16,161 bases of DNA from W0P28-013 sp963658575 (GTDB taxonomy: Bacteria > Bacteroidota > Bacteroidia > Bacteroidales > Paludibacteraceae). The notes beneath the pieces are model-generated. The model made no database searches. It worked only from the letters and a program-made list of their open reading frames with translations, and was not told where the DNA came from. Below are positions 6,546 to 14,110 of the stretch, piece by piece. Made by a program: the position numbers and the translations under genes. The DNA is taken from contig CAVKQB010000050.1 in NCBI GenBank assembly GCA_963658575.1, forward strand, positions 1 through 16,161. Direction: 5' to 3'. Positions within the stretch are counted from its first letter, which is position 1. Every line of letters starts with the position of its first letter.

Positions 6546-9314
6546 ATGAAGAAGGAACAGCAGCAACAGGCGGCACGCAGTTTTGCCGAGCAATGGGCGA
6601 ACCGCGGCTACGAGAAAGGCGAGAGCCAACAGTTTTGGATAGACCTCCTCACCCATGTCTATGGCGTGGAGAACTTTGCCGAGTTCATTCAGTTCGAGAA
6701 CCAAGTGCGCCTCGAACACACCTCATTTATCGATGGTTACATCCCCTCCACGCAGGTGATGATAGAGCAGAAAGGGCGGGACAAAGACTTGAATACCCCT
6801 ATTCGCCAGTCCGACGGCTCCTACCTGACGGCTTTCCAGCAGGCGAAACGCTACGCCGCCGAACTGCCTTACAGCCAACGCCCCCGTTGGATAGTTACTT
6901 GCAATTTCCGCTCGTGGTGTGTCTATGATATGGAGCAGCCGAACAGCGAACCGCAAGTGGTGCTGCTTGAGAACTTAGACAAGGAGTACTACCGCTTGCA
7001 GTTCATGGTAGAGAAAGAGAATATCCACTTGCGTCGCGAGATGGAAGTGTCGATGAAAGCGGGGGAACTGATAGGCAAGATTTACGACAAACTCTTGGCT
7101 CTCTATATCGACCCCTCTTCGCCCCAAACGCTCCACAGCCTCAATATGCTCTGTGTGCGGTTGGTGTTCTGCCTCTATGCGGAGGACGCGGGCATCTTCG
7201 GCAAGAAACAACTCTTCGGCGATTATATAGACCAATACCCTGCGGGCAAAGTACGGCAGGCATTGCTCTCGCTCTTCGAGGTGTTGGATACGCCTGTCGC
7301 CGAGCGCGACCCGTACTTGGACGACGACCTGCGGGCGTTCCCCTATGTCAACGGCGGACTCTTCACCGTGCAGGACAAGCAGATTCCGCAGTTCACCGAC
7401 GAACTGAAGCACCTCTTGGTGCATACGGCGAGCAATGATTTCGACTGGAGTGAGATCTCGCCCACTATCTTCGGTGCTATCTTCGAGAGTACGCTCAACC
7501 CCGAGACACGACGGGCGGGCGGCATGCACTATACGAGTATCGAGAACATCCATAAGGTGATAGACCCGCTCTTCCTCGACGACCTCAACGCCGAGTTAGA
7601 GAAGATACTCGCCCTTCCTACACGGCAGAAAGAGAAAGAGTTACGGGCATTCCAACGCAAACTCGCCTCCCTGCGCTTCCTCGACCCCGCTTGCGGAAGC
7701 GGGAACTTCCTGACGGAGACTTACCTCAGCCTGCGGCGATTGGAGAACCGCTGCTTGCAAGCCCTGCTCCAAGACCAGACCACCATGGACTTCTTTGGTG
7801 ACCGTGCGCAAGTCAGTATTCAGCAGTTCTACGGCATAGAGATAAACGACTTTGCCGCCACCGTAGCAAAGACCGCGCTTTGGATAGCAGAGAGCCAAAT
7901 GCTGCACGAGACCTGCCGTATCCTGCAGCGGGACATCGACTTCCTGCCCCTGCAGTCGTACTCGAACATCGTAGAGGGCAACGCTCTGCAGATAGACTGG
8001 GCAAGCGTCTGCCCGCCGCAGGAACTGACTTACATCATGGGTAACCCGCCGTTTGTGGGGGCGCGGCTGATGAGCAAAGAGCAGAAAGAAGACCTGTTGC
8101 CTATCTTCAAAGGCTGTAAGAACATCGGTAATTTGGACTATGTAGGCGGGTGGTATATGAAAGCCGCCCAACTGATGCAGGCAAACAAGTCGATACGGGC
8201 GGCACTCGTTTCGACCAACTCTATTGCACAGGGCGAGCAACCTGCCATATTGTGGACGGCTCTCTACGGTGAGAATATGCACATTGACTTTGCTTACCGC
8301 ACATTCCGTTGGGACAGTGAGGCAACGCTCAAAGCCCATGTACACTGTGTGATAATCGGGTTCAGCGGGGGCGAAGAGAAGAGTAAGTTCGTGTTCAACG
8401 AATCGGGTGTACGGGAAACGGTCGAGAATATCAATCCTTACCTTATCAATAGTGGCGACACGATTATTGAGAGCCGCAGCACGCCGCTGTGCGATGTACC
8501 AGAGATAGGAATAGGAAACAAGCCGATTGATGATAGCAACTATCTGTTCAAGCCTGACGAGATGGCAGCCTTTATCGCCAAAGAACCCAAGAGCGAAAAG
8601 TATTTCCGCCCGTGGTACGGCTCGGACGAGTTTATCAACAACCGTCCTCGCTACTGTTTGTGGTTAGGCGATTGCTCTCCTTCGGAACTGCGGAGCATGC
8701 CAGAGTGCCTTAAGCGGGGAGAGAATGTGCGTGCTTTCCGTTTGCAGAGTAAGAGTGAGGGAACACGCAAATTAGCCGACCGCCCTACTCGTTTTCATGT
8801 AGAGAATATGCCCACTACGGAATATATTATTATTCCTCGTGTGTCGTCAGAACGCAGACGGTATATCCCTATGGGGTATTTGCTGCCCAACTGCTTGACC
8901 AGCGACTCTGCACATATTATCCCCAACGCCACCCTATATCACTTTGGTGTCTTGACATCGAATGTACATATGGCGTGGATGCGGGTGATATGCGGACGAC
9001 TGAAGAGCGACTACCGCTACTCGAAAGATATTGTGTATAATAACTTCCCGTGGTGTACGCCCACAGAGGAGCAGCGGGCAGAGATAGAACGCACGGCACA
9101 GGCTATACTCGACGCACGGGCGGAGTATCCCGACAGTAGTCTTGCTGACCTCTACGACGAAGTAACCATGCCTATTAACCTGCGCCGTGCCCACCAAGCC
9201 AACGACCGTGCTGTTATGCGGGCGTATGGTTTCCCCACCTCCACAACAGAGAGCGACTGCGTCGCCCGCCTCTTCGAGATGTACAAAAAAAAGTTAGCAG
9301 TGAGTAGTGAGTAG
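6546..9314 (+). CDS. MmeI-like type IIG restriction-modification enzyme (nuclease plus N6-adenine methyltransferase)
   Basis: The 922-residue protein, nearly the length of MmeI, combines cleavage and methylation in one chain. The N-terminal PD-(D/E)XK site shows FIDGYIPSTQVMIEQKGRD, with Asp63, Glu74 and Lys76 as likely catalytic residues. A helical linker follows (about 160-330; VRLVFCLYAEDAGIF, then AFPYVNGGLF). The methyltransferase has motif I DPACGSGNF at 380-388 and motif IV NPPF at 500-503, typical of N6-adenine enzymes. The target-recognition region (about 600-840) ends in the family block VSSERRRYIP, then HFGVLTSNVHMAWMR and KSDYRYSKDIVYNNFPW. The C-terminal helices include SSLADLYDEVTMP. 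All motifs are present, so it looks active. No separate specificity or restriction subunit is adjacent. The last residues (AVSSE and the stop) are encoded by a heptamer repeat array. The gene lies in a repeat-flanked slot, and DrmMI-like methyltransferases of DISARM are related, but no other DISARM gene is seen. Confidence 0.93.
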   Translation: MKKEQQQQAARSFAEQWANRGYEKGESQQFWIDLLTHVYGVENFAEFIQFENQVRLEHTSFIDGYIPSTQVMIEQKGRDKDLNTPIRQSDGSYLTAFQQAKRYAAELPYSQRPRWIVTCNFRSWCVYDMEQPNSEPQVVLLENLDKEYYRLQFMVEKENIHLRREMEVSMKAGELIGKIYDKLLALYIDPSSPQTLHSLNMLCVRLVFCLYAEDAGIFGKKQLFGDYIDQYPAGKVRQALLSLFEVLDTPVAERDPYLDDDLRAFPYVNGGLFTVQDKQIPQFTDELKHLLVHTASNDFDWSEISPTIFGAIFESTLNPETRRAGGMHYTSIENIHKVIDPLFLDDLNAELEKILALPTRQKEKELRAFQRKLASLRFLDPACGSGNFLTETYLSLRRLENRCLQALLQDQTTMDFFGDRAQVSIQQFYGIEINDFAATVAKTALWIAESQMLHETCRILQRDIDFLPLQSYSNIVEGNALQIDWASVCPPQELTYIMGNPPFVGARLMSKEQKEDLLPIFKGCKNIGNLDYVGGWYMKAAQLMQANKSIRAALVSTNSIAQGEQPAILWTALYGENMHIDFAYRTFRWDSEATLKAHVHCVIIGFSGGEEKSKFVFNESGVRETVENINPYLINSGDTIIESRSTPLCDVPEIGIGNKPIDDSNYLFKPDEMAAFIAKEPKSEKYFRPWYGSDEFINNRPRYCLWLGDCSPSELRSMPECLKRGENVRAFRLQSKSEGTRKLADRPTRFHVENMPTTEYIIIPRVSSERRRYIPMGYLLPNCLTSDSAHIIPNATLYHFGVLTSNVHMAWMRVICGRLKSDYRYSKDIVYNNFPWCTPTEEQRAEIERTAQAILDARAEYPDSSLADLYDEVTMPINLRRAHQANDRAVMRAYGFPTSTTESDCVARLFEMYKKKLAVSSE

Positions 9315-9333
9315 TGAGTAGTGAGTAGTGAGA
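9299..9333 (+). repeat. tandem heptamer array (AGTGAGT x5) overlapping the end of the MmeI-like gene
   Basis: Four perfect AGTGAGT units and a fifth AGTGAGA start inside the coding sequence and supply its last codons and TAG stop. The unit carries stop codons in the frames reached by slippage, so gain or loss of units would change only the last few residues. Confidence 0.9.
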
Positions 9334-9510
9334 AGTATGAAAGTGTGAAAGTATGAAAGTGAGAAAGTGTGAAAGTGTGAAAGTGAGAAAGTGTGAAAGT
9401 GTGAAAGTGTGAAAGTGTGAAAGTGTGAAAGTGTGAAAGTGAGAAAGTATGAAAGTGAGAAAGTGAGAAAGTGAGAAAGTGTGAAAGTGTGAAAGTGAGA
9501 AAGTGTGAAA
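9334..9510 (+). repeat. tandem octamer array (AGTGTGAA and variants, about 22 copies)
   Basis: Continuous 8-base periodicity runs for 177 bases with three unit types, AGTGTGAA, AGTGAGAA and AGTATGAA, differing at two positions. There are no spacers, so this is not a CRISPR array. It is part of the gene-free spacer 9315-9916. Confidence 0.95.
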
Positions 9511-9546
9511 TTAGTGAGTAGTGAGCAGTGAGTAGTGAGTAGTGAT
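9511..9546 (+). repeat. second AGTGAGT heptamer array
   Basis: After the octamer array the heptamer returns as about five units (AGTGAGT, one as AGTGAGC), so the octamer block is flanked on both sides by heptamer arrays. Confidence 0.85.
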
Positions 9547-9585
9547 TTTTTGAGGTTAAGGAGTTTCGGCTACCAACAATTTGAA

Positions 9586-9654
9586 ATCTGAAATTAATTA
9601 AATAATTGGAAATTAGGTAATTGAATAATTGTCTTGCGACTTGCTACTTGTGTC
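9586..9654 (+). repeat. AT-rich dispersed repeat, copy R3 (plus orientation)
   Basis: It reads ATCTGAAATTAATTAAATAA, then TTGGAAATTAGGTAATTGAA, then TAATTGTCTTGCGACTTGCT and ACTTGTGTC. It is the inverted partner of R2 (6404-6473) on the other side of the MmeI-like gene. A short remnant of the AGTGTGAA array follows at about 9665-9692, then AGTCTATAA-like words to 9720. Confidence 0.8.
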
Positions 9655-9763
9655 TTGCTACTAAAAAGTGTGAAAGTGTGAAAGTGTGAAAGTTAAAAAG
9701 TATAAAAGTCTATAAAGTGTTTGGGGATTTGGTTATTTGACGATTTGTTTACCGACAATTTGA

Positions 9764-9907
9764 AAATTGATTAAATAATTGGAAATTAAATAATTAGATA
9801 ATTAAAAAATCTTTGTTTTTCGTTCTTTGCTCTCTCACCTATAACCTATAACCTATAACCTATAACCTATAACCTATAACCTTGCGACTTGCTACTAATT
9901 TGAAATC
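9764..9907 (+). repeat. AT-rich dispersed repeat, copy R4, with CCTATAA x6 array
   Basis: Bases 9764-9847 match 11228-11311 (R5) at 82 of 84 positions by eye, in the same orientation. The copy then expands into six tandem CCTATAA units (9838-9879) and ends with CTTGCTACTAATTTGAAATC-like sequence. It stops 9 bases before the yhcG start codon, so any promoter for yhcG probably lies within it. Confidence 0.85.
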
Positions 9908-9916
9908 TGAAATAAT

Positions 9917-11005
9917 ATGATTAAGCCTACAGACAAGGGGTTCTCTGCCGATGGTGGGGAGATGCCAGCATACACCAACAGCGGCAATTTGCTGTTCGAC
10001 GCACGGCAGATAATAGATGCAAGCCGCAGTGCCGCTTATCGTGCCATAAATGTAGCGATGTTGCAACGCAACTGGCTGCTCGGCAAACGCATACACGAAG
10101 AGATACTCTACGGCAAAAACCGCGCCGACTACGGAGCAGAAGTCGTCAAAAACTTGTCGAAGAAACTGATCGAGATATACGGCAAAGGATTTAACAAAAA
10201 CAACTTGTATAGTTTTGTCTCTTTCTATAAAATTTTCCCGACACTGTCAGGAAAATCCGAGATTTTATCTTGGTCGCATTATGTGTTGCTTTTAGATGTA
10301 CAGGACGACGAGGCGCGTTGTTGGTATGCCCACGAGGCATTTGCCGAAATGTGGAGTGTGCGCACACTGCGTCGCAACATTGCATCACAATACTATTACC
10401 GTCTGCTCCAATCGCACGACAAGAAAACCGTTGCAGACGAGATGCGGCAAATTACGGCTACCATGCAAAACGACAAATTGGAGTTCGTGAAAAACCCGAT
10501 GGTAGTAGAATTTTTAGGACTTTCGCCCAACACCGATTTCACAGAATCGAAGTTGGAAACGAACATCATCACCCATCTTCAACGCTTCATTATGGAACTT
10601 GGCAAAGGCTACGCTTTTGTAGCGCGCCAGCAACATATACACACCGACATGGGCAATTTCTACATAGACCTTGTATTCTACAACTACATTCTGAAATGCT
10701 TTATGCTCATCGACCTAAAAACTACACAGATTTCTCATCAAGATGTGGGGCAGATGGATATGTATGTACGAATGTACGACAATTTGAAGCGTACCGAGGG
10801 CGACAATCCCACAATCGGACTGATACTCTGCTCCGAAACGAGTGCCGACATGGCGCGCTACTCTGTGCTAAAAGAGAATAAACAACTTTTTCAGGCCAAA
10901 TATCTCACATTCCTTCCCACCGAAGAACAACTGAAACAGGAGATAGAACAGCAAAAAGAGATATTCTTTATGCAACAAAAAACAAACAACGACCAAAAGG
11001 AATAA
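9917..11005 (+). CDS. YhcG/DUF1016-family PD-(D/E)XK nuclease
   Basis: The 362-residue protein has the two-part YhcG architecture. An N-terminal helical DUF1016_N domain (about 25-150) contains LLGKRIHEEI, YGAEVVKNLS and NLYSFVSFYKIFP. A C-terminal nuclease domain (about 160-345) follows. The active site is visible as YIDLVFYN with Asp251, followed by LIDLK with Asp266 and Lys268, then GQMDMYV; the second acidic residue is Asp, not Glu. The family is predicted to cleave DNA and is often found beside restriction-modification genes. The upstream MmeI-like gene fits that association, although 600 bases of repeats separate them, so co-transcription is doubtful. The start at 9917 gives a 15-residue leader before a second Met at 16; either could be used. 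The gene is bracketed by direct repeats R4 and R5 and seems more AT-rich than the housekeeping genes here, suggesting acquisition. Its exact role is unknown. Confidence 0.92.
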   Translation: MIKPTDKGFSADGGEMPAYTNSGNLLFDARQIIDASRSAAYRAINVAMLQRNWLLGKRIHEEILYGKNRADYGAEVVKNLSKKLIEIYGKGFNKNNLYSFVSFYKIFPTLSGKSEILSWSHYVLLLDVQDDEARCWYAHEAFAEMWSVRTLRRNIASQYYYRLLQSHDKKTVADEMRQITATMQNDKLEFVKNPMVVEFLGLSPNTDFTESKLETNIITHLQRFIMELGKGYAFVARQQHIHTDMGNFYIDLVFYNYILKCFMLIDLKTTQISHQDVGQMDMYVRMYDNLKRTEGDNPTIGLILCSETSADMARYSVLKENKQLFQAKYLTFLPTEEQLKQEIEQQKEIFFMQQKTNNDQKE

Positions 11006-11227
11006 AGACCAAAGACGAATTTAGTGGGAAAGTGTGAAAGTTTATAAAGTGAAAAGTCTGTAAAGTCTATAAAGTCTATAAAGTTGTTGGGGATTGGGTT
11101 ATTTGATGATTTGAAAAATTATTAATTCTTAATTAGGATTGGCGTGCCACGTCCGTTGGTGGCATTGTTTCATTATTTGAAAATTTGAAAATTTGAAGAT
11201 TAAGGCGTTTCGGTTATCGACGATTTG
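11006..11227 (+). repeat. gene-free spacer after yhcG with degenerate repeats and a hairpin
   Basis: A degraded array of AAGTGTGAAAG and AAAGTCTATAA words spans about 11026-11083. TGCCAC-GTCCGTTG-GTGGCA (11145-11164) can form a 6-bp stem with an 8-base loop. TTTGAAAATTTGAA words lie between about 11170 and 11200. No coding region, tRNA or clear promoter is visible. R5 follows. Confidence 0.6.
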
Positions 11228-11343
11228 AAATTGATTAAATAATTGGAAATTAAATAATTAGATAATTAAAAAATCTTTGTTCTTCGTTCTTTGTTCTCTC
11301 ACCTATAACCTCTCACCTTGTGTCTTGCTACTAATTTGAAATC
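11228..11343 (+). repeat. AT-rich dispersed repeat, copy R5 (plus orientation)
   Basis: It is a direct copy of R4, 1,464 bases downstream, near-identical for 84 bases. It ends in the same CTTGCTACTAATTTGAAATC word but lacks the CCTATAA expansion. It ends 32 bases before ribE. Together R4 and R5 define a unit that contains yhcG. Confidence 0.85.
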
Positions 11344-11375
11344 AAATAACCAAAACTTCATAAAAACTCAAAAAA

Positions 11376-11975
11376 ATGTTTTCAGGAATTGTAGAAGAAA
11401 CAGCGCGGGTCGTCGGCATTGAGCACGACCGCGAAAATGTGCATTTCACGCTGACGTGCAGCTTCGTCGGCGAACTCAAAATCGACCAGAGCGTGGCGCA
11501 CAACGGCGTGTGCCTCACGGTAGTGAAAATCGGCAGCGACAACTACACCGTTACAGCCATGAAAGAGACGCTCGAACGCTCGAACCTCGGGCTGCTGCGC
11601 GTGGGCGACGAGGTGAACGTGGAACGCTCGATGATGATGAACGGCCGCCTCGACGGCCACATCGTGCAGGGACACGTCGACCAAACAGCGCGTTGCGCCG
11701 AAGTGCGCAACGCCGACGGCAGTTACTACTTCCGCTTCGCTTACCAAAGCACGCCCGACATGCGCCGCCGCGGCTATCTGACAGTGGACAAAGGCTCGGT
11801 TACGGTGAACGGCGTGTCACTCACCGTCTGCACACCAACCGACGACAGTTTCGAGGTGGCGATAATCCCGTACACGTTCGAAAACACCAATTTCCACAAC
11901 ATCAAAGTCGGGTCGGTGGTCAATATCGAGTTCGACATCATCGGCAAATACATCGCACGAATGCACCAAAATTGA
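11376..11975 (+). CDS. ribE: riboflavin synthase, alpha chain
   Basis: The 199-residue protein catalyses the last step of riboflavin synthesis, dismutation of two 6,7-dimethyl-8-ribityllumazine molecules, in the cytosol as a trimer. It begins with the family N-terminus MFSGIVEE and consists of two tandem lumazine-binding domains (about 1-97 and 98-199). The paired motifs are visible: NGVCLTV at 43-49 in the first and NGVSLTV at 145-151 in the second. Domain 2 opens around GHIVQGHVD (94-102). Length is exactly that of the family. No other rib gene is adjacent and I see no FMN riboswitch fold in the upstream spacer, which is filled by repeat R5. The next gene starts 5 bases after its stop, so the two are probably co-transcribed. 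Confidence 0.97.
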   Translation: MFSGIVEETARVVGIEHDRENVHFTLTCSFVGELKIDQSVAHNGVCLTVVKIGSDNYTVTAMKETLERSNLGLLRVGDEVNVERSMMMNGRLDGHIVQGHVDQTARCAEVRNADGSYYFRFAYQSTPDMRRRGYLTVDKGSVTVNGVSLTVCTPTDDSFEVAIIPYTFENTNFHNIKVGSVVNIEFDIIGKYIARMHQN

Positions 11976-11980
11976 AACTT

Positions 11981-13735
11981 ATGAATCTAAAAAAATGGTT
12001 GTTGGCGGCGATTTTCGTGCCCATCGGATTGATGGCGCAGGACATTCCCGAAAACATCGCCTACACGCAAATCTACGATTTCATCGACGAGTTGGCCATC
12101 GACCGCGTCATTGGCATCAATTCGGTGGTGAAGCCCTACAGCCGCGACTACATCGCACAGAAACTGCGCGAGGCGCAGGCCGCCGATTCGCTGCTGACCA
12201 ACCGGCAACGCAAGGATTTAGCGTTTTTTCTGAACGATTACGCGCTCGAATGCGACACCGTGCCGACACGCAACATCGTCAGTTGGACCGACAAGAAGAC
12301 GTTTGCGCTGTCGCTGTTGCAGCCGTCGTTCCACTACTACAACAAGCACTTCAAGGCGCGCATCACGCCCATTTTGGGTATGGACCTGATTGGCGGCAAA
12401 AAAGGATTGCTGATGAAACGCTGGTTTGGTGCCGACATTCAGATGGACATCGTGAACCACGTCTCGGTGTGGGCGAGTTACCGCGACCAGTCGTACAACG
12501 GCAATTTTCTGAAAGGGGACTATTTCGATAGTAAACAGCAGGGCGCACGCATTGCGCAGCCGTCGTATCTGAACCAACTGCCTGGGTGCGAGTACAAAGA
12601 GGCCACCTACGGCGGCGACTACAGCGATTTGCGCGGCGGCATCAAGGCTTACGCGTGGTGGGGCAGCATCGGACTGGTGAAAGATGTGATTCAGTGGGGC
12701 GATGCCTACAACGGCTCGAACATCATTTCGGGGCGCGCACCGAGTTTCCCGATGGTTACACTCAATCTGAAACCGTGTAAGTGGTTCGAACTCAACTACA
12801 TACACGGCTGGCTGGTGAGCAACGTACTCGATTCGAGCAACTACTACATCGAAAACAACACCGACAGCACCACGAAAAAGCACTACCGCCCCGCCAACAA
12901 ATTCATTGCGGCCAACATGCTCACTTTCACGCCCATACAAGGCCTGAATCTGTCGCTCGGCAACGCCATCATCTACGCCGAACGCAACGTGCAAGCCGCC
13001 TATTTCATACCGATTGCCTACTACAAAAGCATCGACCACCTGCTGACCAAAGGGCTCGGCACCGAAAACCAAAACTCGATGATTTTCTTCAACATCAGTT
13101 CGCGCAACATCAAGCATTTGCACCTGTACGGCTCGGTTTTTCTCGACGAATTCAACTCGGCACGCCTGAAAAAAGGCAACGCCGAACGCAATCCGTGGTC
13201 GTACAAAGTCGGATTCAACGTGAGCAACTGGCCACTAAAAAACCTGTCGGTACAAGGCGAATTTACGCGCACCAACATCATCAACTACAAGCACTCGATT
13301 CCCGCATTGACGTGGGCATCGAACAGTTACAACCTCGGGCACTATCTGGGCGACAATGCGCAGGACATCTACGTGGCCATCAACTACAAACCCGTGCGCG
13401 GCCTGAATCTGAACCTGTCGTACACCAACGCCACCAAATACAACGACTACGCCTACATTCGCCGCGAGGTGGGCAAAGCCATTGCCCAAAAGCCGTTCAA
13501 CGAAAAAGTGTGGCAAAACGACCTTGTGGCGTTCAAAGCCGTGTACGAAGTAGTGAACAACGCCTACGCCATCATCAATGTGGAGTGGAACAATGCGCGC
13601 GGCTACGAACCGTCGTCGGAACCGATTGCCTGCGAAAACCGGCTCACAGCACAGGGCTACCTCGACCAATACACGCCCAAACTCTACCAAGGCCGCAACT
13701 GGACATTCACCGTCGGCTTCAGCTTTGGATTTTGA
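11981..13735 (+). CDS. outer-membrane beta-barrel protein, Wzi/capsule-assembly-like
   Basis: From the ATG at 11981 this is 584 residues. A signal peptide covers residues 1-19 or 20 (two lysines, hydrophobic core, Leu-Met-Ala-Gln). A short N-terminal domain (about 25-75) follows, with YDFIDELAIDRVIGINSVVK and PYSRDYIAQKLREA. After that come many amphipathic, aromatic-rich strands and a C-terminal strand ending WTFTVGFSFGF, the terminal Phe being typical of barrels inserted by the BAM machinery. The N-terminal pattern resembles Bacteroidota proteins assigned to the capsule-assembly Wzi family, so a role at the outer surface is inferred; direct evidence for capsule function is lacking. The open frame extends back into ribE, but that part is the ribE sequence in another frame. 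The signal peptide fixes the start. It follows ribE by 5 bases. Confidence 0.9.
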   Translation: MNLKKWLLAAIFVPIGLMAQDIPENIAYTQIYDFIDELAIDRVIGINSVVKPYSRDYIAQKLREAQAADSLLTNRQRKDLAFFLNDYALECDTVPTRNIVSWTDKKTFALSLLQPSFHYYNKHFKARITPILGMDLIGGKKGLLMKRWFGADIQMDIVNHVSVWASYRDQSYNGNFLKGDYFDSKQQGARIAQPSYLNQLPGCEYKEATYGGDYSDLRGGIKAYAWWGSIGLVKDVIQWGDAYNGSNIISGRAPSFPMVTLNLKPCKWFELNYIHGWLVSNVLDSSNYYIENNTDSTTKKHYRPANKFIAANMLTFTPIQGLNLSLGNAIIYAERNVQAAYFIPIAYYKSIDHLLTKGLGTENQNSMIFFNISSRNIKHLHLYGSVFLDEFNSARLKKGNAERNPWSYKVGFNVSNWPLKNLSVQGEFTRTNIINYKHSIPALTWASNSYNLGHYLGDNAQDIYVAINYKPVRGLNLNLSYTNATKYNDYAYIRREVGKAIAQKPFNEKVWQNDLVAFKAVYEVVNNAYAIINVEWNNARGYEPSSEPIACENRLTAQGYLDQYTPKLYQGRNWTFTVGFSFGF

Positions 13736-13738
13736 CAA

Positions 13739-13879
13739 TTGACAATTTTTAGTGTTTGAAGATTTGAAAATTTGAAGATTTCTTGCGCTGCGCGCGGTTT
13801 CTAAGTTTTTGGGGATTTGCGAATTTGGTTATTTGCAGATTTGGTTATTTAATGATTTGAAAATTGATTGTCTATGCTC
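13739..13879 (+). repeat. repeat-filled spacer, first part, after the Wzi-like gene
   Basis: The stretch holds TTTGAAGATTTGAAAATTTG words (about 13756-13781), a GC-rich TTGCGCTGCGCGCGG word (near 13783) and alternating GGGGATTTG, TTTGGTTATTTG words to about 13860. The word TTTCTAAG also occurs inverted before the MmeI-like gene. No gene or clear terminator is visible. Confidence 0.55.
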
Positions 13880-13997
13880 TAATTCTTAATTAGGTTTCAA
13901 CCCCCTCCGTCGCTGCGCTCCTCGTCCCCCTATCCTCGCTCCGCTCGGCAGAGGGACAGAATTGAATCATTGAATCACTGAATTATTGACTTATTGA
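13880..13997 (+). repeat. GC-rich two-hairpin element, subtype 2 (second copy)
   Basis: AACCCCCTCCGTCGCTG..., GTCCCCCTATCCTCGCT... and GGCAGAGGGAC (13899-13957) match the minus strand of 6311-6370 with one indel and one substitution. The flanks also match: TTCTTAATTAGG before it and AGAATTGAATCATTGAATCA with CTGAATTATTGA after it. It is therefore the inverted partner of G2, about 7.6 kb away. Confidence 0.85.
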
Positions 13998-14016
13998 ATG
14001 TGTAAATCTGTAAAAA

Positions 14017-14110
14017 AACAACCTCTCAACTATAACCTATAACCTCTAACCTTTTATCTTGCGGCTTCGCCGCATCACTACTAACTGCTCACTGCTAACT
14101 ACTAACTAAA
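14017..14110 (+). repeat. repeat words and a hairpin directly before the YgiQ-like gene
   Basis: CTATAACCTATAACC words (about 14029-14052) are followed by TGCGGC-TTC-GCCGCA (14059-14073), a 6-bp stem. Then come CACTACTAACTGCTCACTGC and similar words up to the ATG, which are the complement of the AGTGAG/AGTTAG arrays seen after stop codons. No exact TAnnTTTG box is present. Confidence 0.55.

Noticed and set aside
6546..9314. Full DISARM or BREX system
   Set aside because: The methyltransferase is related to those families' enzymes, but no helicase, phospholipase-D, DUF1998, PglZ or Brx gene is in the window, and the N-terminal nuclease site fits MmeI-like type IIG.
9334..9510. CRISPR array
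   Set aside because: The 8-base units are continuous without spacers and there are no cas genes.
9838..9879. Telomere-like CCTATAA repeat
   Set aside because: Only six units inside a chromosome-like region with genes on both sides; it is one of several short tandem arrays here.
11331..11338. Promoter -7 box CTAATTTG in repeats R4/R5 before yhcG and ribE
   Set aside because: It differs from TAnnTTTG in both leading bases and no TTTG lies at the -33 distance; too weak to annotate, although the repeats may still carry a promoter.
11228..11375. FMN riboswitch before ribE
   Set aside because: The region is AT-rich repeat R5 and lacks the GC-rich, conserved multi-helix FMN aptamer pattern.
11456..11980. 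N-terminal extension of the Wzi-like gene reaching back into ribE
   Set aside because: It is ribE read in another frame, very Arg-rich, and the ATG at 11981 gives a proper signal peptide 5 bases after the ribE stop.
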